DNA of 23,056 nt from an uncultured bacterium (GTDB lineage: Bacteria > Bacteroidota > Bacteroidia > Chitinophagales > CAIOSU01): NCBI GenBank assembly GCA_903861055.1, contig CAIOSU010000481.1, forward strand, positions 1 to 23,056, read 5' to 3'. Shown here piece by piece: positions 8,253-18,100 of this stretch (positions within the stretch are counted from its first letter, which is position 1; each line of letters begins with the position of its first letter). The notes under the pieces were generated by a model. The model was not told the DNA's origin and did not search any database. It saw only the letters and a program-made list of their open reading frames with translations. The translations under genes were made by a program, and so were the position numbers.

Positions 8253-8297
8253 AAAAAGCGCTTTTTTATAAAAATATGCTAAACTTTTTTAAAAAAG
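8253..8297. promoter_or_regulatory. Paired palindromes upstream of the lrp-family gene
   Basis: Two perfect 14-bp palindromes, AAAAAGCGCTTTTT (8253-8266) and CTTTTTTAAAAAAG (8284-8297), have centres exactly 31 bp apart, close to three helical turns. They lie 29-73 bp upstream of the regulator's ATG and just before the divergent promoter of the tRNA-like RNA. Lrp/AsnC proteins often bind helically phased sites at their own promoters, so an operator is plausible. Both are A/T-rich, so chance is a real alternative. Confidence 0.4.
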
Positions 8298-8307
8298 AAA
8301 CAAAATA

Positions 8308-8338
8308 TTGCAAGGAAAGGTATAAGGTATTAAATTTG
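8308..8338 (+). promoter_or_regulatory. Bacteroidetes-type promoter of the tRNA-like RNA
   Basis: TTG at 8308-8310, a 20-bp spacer, and TAAATTTG at 8331-8338, an exact TAnnTTTG -7 element. Transcription would begin near 8343-8346, about 64 bases before the tRNA-like domain. It is the only site in the window with both elements matching well. Confidence 0.6.
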
Positions 8339-8407
8339 TTGCAGTTAATTGATTACTTGGCAATTCAATTCACAAACAACCAATAACCAATTAACCACAA
8401 ATTAAAT

Positions 8408-8534
8408 TGTTGGGTGATGAAACAGGCAGACGTGCCCTCCCGTCCCGGGGGTGAGGAGCTTGGAACAAATCCTGGATTTGCTTGCAAAACCAAAGACTAA
8501 CCACCTCATGAAGGTTCGAATCCTTCCCCAACAG
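8408..8534 (+). ncRNA. tRNA-like RNA with extended variable region and no U33
   Basis: A 127-nt tRNA-like fold. Acceptor TGTTGGG (8408-8414) pairs perfectly over 7 bp with CCCAACA (8527-8533), followed by G as discriminator; CCA is not encoded. The D arm ATG-N11-CGT (8417-8433) has the Leu-type loop AAACAGGCAGA. The T arm is canonical: GAAGG, loop TTCGAAT, CCTTC (8510-8526). The anticodon arm CCCTC/GGGGG (8435-8439, 8447-8451) encloses CCGTCCC, giving formal anticodon GTC but C instead of the near-universal U33; an alternative 6-bp stem leaves only a 3-nt loop. The variable region spans 8452-8509 (58 nt, against about 10-24 in Leu/Ser/Tyr tRNAs). It is closed by TGAGG/CCTCA (8452-8456, 8504-8508) and contains an inner hairpin CAAATC/GATTTG (8466-8471, 8475-8480). 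It has its own promoter and terminator. It may be a decayed or divergent tRNA, or a non-decoding tRNA mimic. Confidence 0.7.
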
Positions 8535-8556
8535 CATAGCGGGTTTCATTAATGGC

Positions 8557-8595
8557 AAAAGGCCGTATCTTCATGATGCGGCCTTTTGTTTTTAT
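8557..8595 (+). terminator. Rho-independent terminator of the tRNA-like RNA
   Basis: A 13-bp continuous stem (8557-8569 with 8575-8587; core AAAAGGCCG/CGGCCTTTT, one G-U pair) with loop TTCAT, followed by GTTTTTATCTC. It lies 23 bases after the tRNA-like fold and would end a transcript of about 245 nt. Confidence 0.88.
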
Positions 8596-9175
8596 CTCTT
8601 TATCGCCTCGATAGATAAATTTACAGAACGATAACACTTAAATATTTTACTAAAATTAGGATTTTTAAGGCGCTAAAACGATTGATTTTGCCAGCTTAAT
8701 AAAGTATATTGTAATGTGTTTTGGTTGGGTAACTAACATTATGTGCAAAATATAGTTGACAAGGTGACATTATCTTCTTAATTTGCTATTCGAGAAGAAA
8801 CCTTTTAACATTAATACGTTCGCTTTCTATTAAGTGATTGCAAAATGTTGCTGATGTAAAAAGAAGCACCATTTTTAAAAAGTGAATGCTAGTGCGTAGT
8901 TTGGGGTTTTAGCTCGAAATAATTTTTTTGCAGTGAAACATAAGTTAGAGATTATCGTATAGCTGCCTGTAAGTGTTTTTACCGATAGTTGCTGTATTGT
9001 TTAATGAACATTTTTAATTTAGTTACTAATTAATAGACACTGAGTCTTGACAAAGTGTTAAATTGTTTATAAATTGAGCCGTATTTTAGAATTTACCGAA
9101 TTTCTGTTTACCAACAGCCGGACAAAAGGAACAACGAAGGTTGAGAAAGAAGGTAGCCCCAAAACAATTTTTTTT
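8596..9175 (+). other. Long upstream region of the adhesin gene
   Basis: A 580-bp AT-rich stretch without a recognisable gene. Two candidate promoters share the TTG-N20-TA layout: TTG near 8757 with TAATTTG about 20 bp on, and TTG at 9047-9049 with TAAATTG at 9070-9076. Neither -7 element is a full TAnnTTTG match. The second would give a leader of about 95 nt, the first about 380 nt. The frame of the adhesin is open upstream to a TTG at 9074, but those 34 codons lack a signal-peptide character. Confidence 0.4.
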
Positions 9176-12100
9176 ATGAGAAACGTTAACTTATTCTCGG
9201 CTGCATCCACAGCCCCGCCATCGTGGCCAGAAAAATTAACAAGAACGAAAAAAACCTTTTCGGTCTTAGCAGGAATCGCATTCCTGCTCTTGTTGTTTGT
9301 GGCACCTACTAATCAACTCCAAGCCCAATGTGGCTGGGCGGGTCAAGGTACTACCTTCTTTTTAAGCGCACCGCAAAACATTCCTTGTGGTACTGCTTCG
9401 GCCAACCAATCGGTTGGTAGTGGTACGTACAACTTTTTTTATGCTTACAGCGGCATTACTTATGCTGTAATTACTTGCGGTAGCTCGTTCGATACTCAAC
9501 TTACCGTATACGACGAAAACCCAGGTTGGACTGCACGTGCTTACAACGATGACAACGGGCTTGACTGTGTTGGTAATACTGCGTCTATTTACTATACTGC
9601 AACCTACACTGGTAATCACCTTGCTGTAGTAAACCGCTATAACTGCCAGGGGCATGATTTTACTGGCGTATCGGCGGTGTTAAGATTGGCCGAGTTTACA
9701 GCGGCTGCTCCAGGCACGCCTACCGGCGGTGGAAGCCAGTGCGCTAGTGCAGGTAGTACAATGACGCTTACTCGTGTTGGCGCGCCATCTACAGGTTATA
9801 CTTGGTATTGGCAGAATACCTCTGGCGGTACAAGTACTGCTTTGGGTTCAGGTGCTACATACACAGCCGGAACTGGTACATACTACCTACGTCCACGCAG
9901 TGCGAGCGGATGTTGGGGTACGCAAAGTGCTGGTGTATCAATTACCATCAACCCTGATGCAGGCGCTACTACCGTAACCGGTGGTACTACCCAGTGCGGT
10001 GGTACGGTAACGCTCAGTGCATCAGGTGGTAGCGGTGGTACCATTTATTGGCAAAGTACTACCTCTGGTGGTACCAGTACTGCAACCGCAGCAACTAGCC
10101 AAGGTGTAACCGCATCAGGTACCTATTATTTCCGTGCTAGAACGGCTGCAGGCTGTTGGGGTACTGAAGGTAGCCAGGCAGTTACCATCAATCCCGTTCC
10201 TGCAGCAGTTACTGTAAATGGTGGTACTACTACTTGTGGTGGTACTCAAACCTTAACTGCCTCTGGTGGTGCAGGTGGCACTGTTTACTGGCAAGGTACT
10301 ACCTCTGGTGGCACTAGCACAGCTACTGCATCAACCAGTCAAAGTGTTTCTGCTTCGGGTACCTATTATTTTAATTCTCGCAGCGCAGCTGGATGTTTTG
10401 GTCCACAAGGTAGCTCTGCTGTTACCATTAACGCTGTTCCTAGCGACATTACTACTATAACTGGCGGCGGCACATTCTGCGGCGGCTCAACTACGCTAAC
10501 TGCTTCAGGCGGTTCAGGTGGTACTATATATTTCCAAGGTACTAACCCTTCTGGTACAAGTACTACTTCTGGTGGTGCATCAGTATCGGTAACCACAACT
10601 GGTACTTTCTACTTCCGTTCGTTAAGTGCCGCTGGATGTTGGGGCAATGCTGCCAACACCGTGGCAATCTTTAACGCAGTTCCTGCTTCTGTAACTGTAT
10701 CTCCAAGTGCTTCTACACAGTGTGGCGGTTCGATTACACTTAGTGCCTCAGGTGGTGCAGGCGGAACCATATACTATCAAGGTACTACTTCTGGCGGCAC
10801 TAGCACAGCTACGGCTTCTACAAGCCAAAGCGTAAGCGCTAGTGGCACTTATTATTTCCGTTCGTTAAGTGCCGCTGGATGTTGGGGCTCTGAAGGTAGT
10901 GTAACTGTTACCATTAATGCTGTACCTGCAGTAACAACTGTTGCTGGTGGTGGTACCTATTGTACCAACGGCACTCAAACTTTGACTGCATCAGGCGGTG
11001 CTGGCGGCACTATTTACTGGCAAAACACTACTTCTGGCGGAACAAGCACTGCTACTGCATCAAGCAGCCAAGCAGTAAGTGCATCGGGTACTTACTACTT
11101 CCGCTCACGTAGTGCTGCCGGATGTTGGGGCACAGAAGGTAGCACAGCTATCACTATCAATGCTGTACCTGCGGCCGTAACGGTTTCTGGTGGTGGTATT
11201 GGTTGTAATGGCTCGGCTACCCTAACCGCATCGGGTGGTGCCGGTGGTACTGTTTACTGGCAGAATACTACCTCAGGTGGAACTAGCACTGCTACTCCAG
11301 CTACCTCTCGTAACGTAACCGCTACAGGTACTTATTATTTCCGTTCAATAAGTGCACTAGGTTGCGCAGGCACCGAAGGAAGCACTGCAGTTACTATTGT
11401 AAGTTCTATAGCGCTATCAACAGGTGGTGGTACTATCCAATCAACTTGTGGTTCATCAAATGGTACAGCTTGTATTTTGGCAAGTGGTGGCAGTGGTAGC
11501 TATACATATGCATGGTCAGGTGGCGGTGCGGCGGCTTGTAAGAGTGCTGTTCCTTCAGGCAACTATGCCGTAACAGTTACCGATGGTAGCGGTTGTACTG
11601 CTACTAGCAGTGTAAACGTAACTGATGCTGGTAGCCCAACTGCAAGTATAACTGCTCAAACCAATGTTTCTTGCTTCGGTGGAAACAACGGTGCAGCTAC
11701 TGTAACTATCGGTGGTGGTACTGGCCCTTACGATTTGGAGTGGTCAAACGGTGATTTGAGTTTTGGTGTTGGCGCAGGTGCATACAGTGCAACTTCGCTT
11801 AGCCAAGGATTGATTTCGGTTACTGTAACCGATGCCAATGGTTGTAACTCTTCAGCTTCTACCACTATAACTCAACCAACACAGTTAACTGCTAGCGTAG
11901 GTTCGGTTACTCAAGTGTTGTGTTTTGGTGCAAGCACTGGTGCTGTAAACATTAACGTTGGTGGTGGCACAGGTACTAAAACTTATGCTTGGACCGGTGG
12001 CTTATCAACGGAAGATATTACAAGCCGTGCCGCTGGAGCATATAGCGTAACTGTTACCGATGCCAATGGTTGTACGGTTTCTACTTCGGCTACTATCACA

Positions 12101-15100
12101 CAGCCAGCAGCGGCCTTGTCTGCATCAAGTACTTTTGTTCCTGTAAGTTGTTTCTCAGGTAGCAATGGTAGTATTGATTTGACCGTAACTGGTGGTACTA
12201 CAGCATATACTTATGTTTGGAGCAACACAGCTACATCACAAGATATTTCAACGCTATCTTCTGGCAGCTACACAGTAACTGTTACCGATGCCAACAGTTG
12301 CACAACTACTGCCAATAGAACGGTTACTCAACCTGCATCTGGCGTATCTATCAATGTAGGCACGATAACTAACGTAGGTTGTTTCGGTGCAAGCACTGGT
12401 TCGGTTACCATTAGCGGTTCAGGTGGTTCTGCTGGATACACTTACGCAATCAATGCGGGTGCATACGGCGCATCTGGTACCTTCTCTGGCCTAGCGGCAG
12501 GCAACTATACACTTAGGGTGAAAGATGCCAATGATTGTACAAACTCTACCCCAGTAACTATTACTCAGCCTGCAGCTGCTTTAACTGCCTCTATTACTGC
12601 TACTACAAGTGCTACTTGTTTTGGTGCTGCTAGTGGTGCAGTTGACTTAGGTGTAACAGGCGGCACATCTAGTTATGGATATGCTTGGACCAATGGTACA
12701 ACTACCCAAGACTTAAGTAGTGTTGCTGCTGGCAGCTATACTGTAACAGTAACCGATGCAAACACTTGTACTGCAACTGCAACTGCAACTGTATCGCAAG
12801 CTACTGTGCTTTCTGCCACAAGGGTGATTACAAACGTTTCGGCTTGTCAAGGCTTTAGCAACGGTGCTATTACATTCACTGGCGCAGGTGGTACTGGTGC
12901 TTATCAGTATTCAATAAACGGCGGTAGCACTTACCAAACATCAGGTACCTTTACAGGTCTTGCTGCCGGTACTTACGATGCTTATATTAAAGACAACGGT
13001 GTACCAAGTTGTGTAGTTCAGTTGCCAGCAGTGGTAGTTGCTCAGCCAGCTTCTTTGGCAGCACCTACACTTCCTGGTGGTTCAACTTACAATTCATGCG
13101 GTCTTTTGGTAGTAAACGTTACCCCACAAGGTTCAGGAGCTACAGAGGCAGTGTTGTATAATGGTGTTCCGGGTGCTGGTGGTGTTGCAATTGATACCAA
13201 CACGGCATTCTTGTTCAATAGCCTTTCAACAGGTAGCTATACCTTCTATACCACTTCTTACAACCCAACAATTGGTTGTCAAGGAACTGCTTACAGTAGC
13301 TTTAGCGTTGACGTGGTTAATCCGGTATTAGTAACAGGTGTTATTACCAATGTATCATGTTTCGGTGCTGGCAACGGTGCAGTGAACATTACTGCTTCAG
13401 GTGGTACGCCTCCTTACACTTACAGTTGGTCGAATGGTGCAATTAGCCAAGATTTGAACGCTGTGGGTGGTGCTTCATACAACGTAGTAGTAACTGATGC
13501 TGAGGGTTGTTTCAACATTGGCTCATTTAGGGTTGTTGAGTACGCTCCGGTATCTGCAACATTAGACTTTAACATTGCCAACGGTTACGGCATTAGGTGT
13601 TTCCAAGATTCTTCTACTACCATTAACGTAGTAACTACTGGTGGTGATGGAAACTATACTTACAACTGGAATGACGGAAGCACATCTGGCAACAGAACTG
13701 ATGTTTATGCTGGTTCTTTCCAAGTAACTGTTGCCGATGGACAAGGTTGTTCAGTTGTTAAAAATGCAACATTGTTCCAACCACCAGTACTGAATGTAAG
13801 TACTCAAATTTCTTATCAGTGTAGCGGTGGTGGCTACTCATCAGCTACTGTGCAACTAATTACTGCTGGTGGTGTGTCACCGTTTGAGTACAGACGCAAT
13901 GGCAGTAGCTACCAAGTTTCGAATACCTTTAGTAACTTGTTTAACGGTTCGGTTGATACCTTCTATGTGAGGGATGCCAATAACTGTATTACTATTGTTA
14001 ACAATACGGTTACCTTGCCAACTGCTGGCAGCCCAATCACTTCTTGTGACTTCATTTATGTAGCTCCAAGTAATGAAGGTGGCGACGTAAACAACGCTGG
14101 TACGCCTGATTGTCCTACTACTCTTGCACAAGCAATGAACTTGGTAAGTGGAACTAGGACTTATGTTCGCATGTTAGGTGGTGCTTCTCAGTACTTCTAT
14201 TCTTCGCCAGTTGAACTAGTGAATAATGTAAACATTGAAGGTGGTTATGTAAGAGATTTGAGCGGTAACTGGGTAAAAACCACGAATGCTGCTACGGTAA
14301 TTAACTTCGCCAATGCTTATGTTGTTCCTAGTCCAGGTATTGGTATCTACGCTGGTATTACCTCAACAGGTAAATCAAACTGGTCATTTAGCGACGCAAC
14401 TGTTAATGTGCAATTGACTGGTGCTGTTGGTACACAAGACGGTAATGGTCGTTCTGTATATGGATTGCTTATAAACTCAAGTTCTCAGAATTATACTTTG
14501 AGCAACCTTAAGATTAACGTTGGTAATGCTTCAAGCGGTGCCAATGGTACTCAAGGTATCGCCGGTGGTAACGGTGTAAACGGTGGTGATGGTGCTGCTG
14601 GTCAGTTTATCCAAGACAACACCGGTGGTGCTGGTCCGTTTGCTGCATGTTGCGGTGGTGGAGATGGTGGTACTGGTGGTAACGCTGGCGGTACAAGCGG
14701 TGGCGTTGGTGCAGTTGATCCAGGCCCTCGTACTAATGGTAGTGTTAGTCAGTGTTCTCCTGTAGGTAGCTCAACCACGCAAGGTGGTGGTGCTGGTGGT
14801 TCAGGTGGCCATGGCGGTAGCACAGGCACAACTAGCGTATATAACGGTATGAACGGTGCTCGTGGCGGCGGTGGTGGAAGGATCACTGGTTGTTCTTATT
14901 CAGCCAATGGTGCTGCAGTTGCTACTAACAGCTCAACAGGTCTTACTTGGTACTTCTATTCTCAACCTCAACCAGCTCCAGTAGTGAGTGGTGTTGATGG
15001 TAACGATGGTTCAAATGGCGGTAACGCAACGGTGAGTTATAGCTCTGGCAGTCCTGCTACTTCATCATTTGGTCAATACTTTGTGCCTGCTCTTGGAGCG

Positions 15101-18100
15101 GATGGTGGAGTTGGCTACGGTGGTTCTGGTGGTTCTGGCGGTGGCGGTACTGGCGCAGTTATTGTTGACGGACGCAGTGGTACTCCTTCATTCCTTAACA
15201 TTGTTCGTGGTTCTGGCGGTGGTGCTGGCGGCGGCGGTGGCGAAGGTGGTGCTGGCGGCGACGGTGGCGGCGGCGGTGGTGCAGCGTTTGGTGTATATGT
15301 ATCATCAAACTCTCGTACTGGTGCTAGCTTAACTAGCGTAATTGTTAACTCTCTTGGTACTGCAGGTACTGGTGGTACTGGTGCCATTGGTGGCAACGGT
15401 GGTACTGGCGGCTTTGGTGGTCAAGGTGGCCCAGCAATGTCTGATACACAATTAGGTGTGGTACTTACCAGCCCTGCCGGTAACGGTGGCAATGGTGGTA
15501 ACGGCGGTAATGGTGGTCGCGGTCAGGATGGTGGTAATGGTTCAGCTCAAGGCATCTACTACGGTGGTGTTGCTGCTCCTACACAAACTGCTGCAGGTAC
15601 CAACGGAACAGTTACTGTAAGTACAATCAAGGCTTGTACCAACTCTATTATCCCTATTACTAAAACTAGCCCAGATAGCTGGACAATTACTGGTGGTGCA
15701 TTTGTGAAAGATTTGACATCGACTACATCTTCCTATACTGCAGCTTCAGATACTGCTGCTGTATTCTACACCACTACTGGTAATAAATCAGTTTCGGTAG
15801 GTGCTACTAGCTTCCCTGGATTTATTAAGGTTACCGGCACACGTGCGGCTCCTGTAATTACCAGTGCCCCTTACGCTAGTCGTTGTGAAGGTTCAACAAT
15901 TGACCTAACGACTTCTACCGTTGGACTTCAATATCGCTGGACATTGTCAAATGTTGACTCTCCAGAGGTAATATTGTCGGTGCTTACTGGTCCTTCAATT
16001 ACTAACTTGATTACTGACGATGCGGGTACTTATATTATTAGGTTGCAAGTTCGCGAAGAATGCTGTGGTTGGTCAATTCCTACCTATGCCACTGCTTTGG
16101 TAACTCCGCTTCCTGATTCTATAACTACTATAACTGGTCTTAGTTCAGTTTGTGCTAACCAAACTGGTGTTACGTTTAGCGCACCACTTTCTACTTTTGC
16201 TAGTGCAAACGTTAATACAACTACTGGTTATAAGTGGCAACTGCCTGCTGGTGCTTCGGCTACTAGCGCTGGCGGCCTAAATGGTTTCGTATCTGGTGGT
16301 AACATCAACATCACGGTAACATTTGGTACCAATAACGGCAACGTTATCGTTACTCCATCTAATGCTTGTGGTGATGGCCCTGCAACTACTAAAGCAGTAA
16401 CTATTGCGCCTACACCGGTAATAACTGGTATATCAGGTGGTACTGCTATCTGCACAGGTTCTTCTCAGATTCTCTCTCCAGTAGTAACTGGCGCACCTAG
16501 CTATACTTACGCTTGGTCTAACGGTGCAACTACACCTACAATTACAGTATCTCCTGCTAGCACTACTACTTACACAGTAACTGTAACCAATGGTTCATGT
16601 TCTGCTGTAGCTAGCAAAACAATAACTGTAACTGCGCTACCGGCTGCCGCTGGTGCCATTACTGGTTTGTCTAGTGTTTATTATGGACAAAACTCTGTAG
16701 GTTATTCAATAGCTGCCGTAGCTAATGCTGTATCTTATACTTGGACCGTGCCTGCTGGTGCAACCATCACATCGGGTCAAGGTACAACCAGCATAGTAGT
16801 AAACTTCGGAACTGCATTGTCTGGAAACGTTACTGTAACTCCTGTAAACGGTACTTGTAACGGTACTGCTGCAAGTAAGTTTGTTACAATTGGTGCTGCT
16901 CCATTTATATGGACTGGTAACACCAATGACAACTGGAACGTAACCACCAACTGGAGTACCAATACTGTACCTACAGCTGCTAATAACGTGTTGATTCCAA
17001 CTGGTCGTCCGAATTATCCATCTTCATACAGTGGTGCTCCAGTAGCCAACGACTTAGTGATTGAGTCAGGTGCTTCGGTAACCATCGAAACTGGTTTCGA
17101 TATGAACTTGGGTGGCAATGTATATGTAAATACTGGCGGTACCTTGGCATTTGGCCCATCTATAGCAGCGGTTACTCCTAAACTATTCGTAGCCGGTAAC
17201 TGGGTGATGAATGGTACTGTGACACCAAACCAAGGTGAGGTTTCATTTGATGGAGCAACTGCACAAACCTTGCAAGGTACTACTAACTTCTTCTCGTTAA
17301 ACATTAACAATAGCAATGGTGCTAGCGTTACTTCGGGTATGATGTATGTAGGTGGTGGTTTAGAACTTGATTTGGGTACATTTACCACAAACAATTTGGT
17401 TACCATTAAATCAAGTGCTACTGGTACAGGTTGGGTTGATAACTTTAGCCCAGGCATGACTGGTACTTTAAGTGGTGACATCATCATGCAGCGTTTCTTT
17501 GCTGCAGCTGCTCAGTCAACTGCTTTCCATTACATTAGTTCTCCTGTAAACAATGCCAACGTAGCTACACAGCTATCGGAGCTTAGCTTGTATGGTCCTA
17601 ACGGTGGTCAGGTTGTTCCATTCGCTTCTTGCGATCCGAACAACGTATCACCTGGATCTCCTTATGGTTCATTGTTTGAGTGGAGAGAAGATGCAAGCTT
17701 CCTATTTAGCTGTAACCAATCGGGCTGGCACGTGCGCTCATCTGGTACACTAACCAATGGTCGTGGTTATGCTGGTGTGGTTCGTCGTAATACCGACTTT
17801 ACATTGGATGTGAAAGGTACTGCAAACACTGGTACTGTTGCTTATAATAGCTTGGATAACACCACTGCTATTGGTGATGGATGGCACTTGGTAAGTAACC
17901 CTTATCCTTCTCCAATTGAGTGGAACGTACCAAGCGCAGGCTTTATCGGTGCAGCACACTTCTGGCAGTCTAGCGGTTCGTACACTGGTACTTACCAACC
18001 ACAATTGTCTGGTACTGGTTATTTAATTCCTTCAATGCAAGGATTCTTTATCCAGACTACTGGTGCAGGCCCTACTAACTTTGTATTGACTAACAGTGAT

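Noticed and set aside
8417..8500. A 27-codon frame starting ATG AAA CAG inside the tRNA-like RNA, recalling a tmRNA tag.
   Set aside because: tmRNA has an alanine-type acceptor, no full D arm and a tag ending in hydrophobic residues. This frame ends K-T-K-D and is explained by the tRNA-like stems, so coding is probably coincidental.
8435..8509. A group I intron or other intron in a tRNA gene.
   Set aside because: The extra sequence is under 60 nt, lies in the variable region rather than the anticodon loop, and lacks intron core elements.
9074..9175. A TTG start for the adhesin 34 codons upstream.
   Set aside because: The ATG at 9176 is followed by a typical long-N-region signal peptide; the upstream codons would add a charged stretch with no export character.
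9710..14020. A CRISPR-like repeat array.
   Set aside because: The period is 225-245 bp, the units are protein-coding in one frame and diverge at synonymous positions; there are no short repeats with unique spacers.
15115..15396. A proline-rich 93-residue frame on the minus strand.
   Set aside because: It is the reverse-complement shadow of Gly codons in the adhesin's Gly-rich segment.
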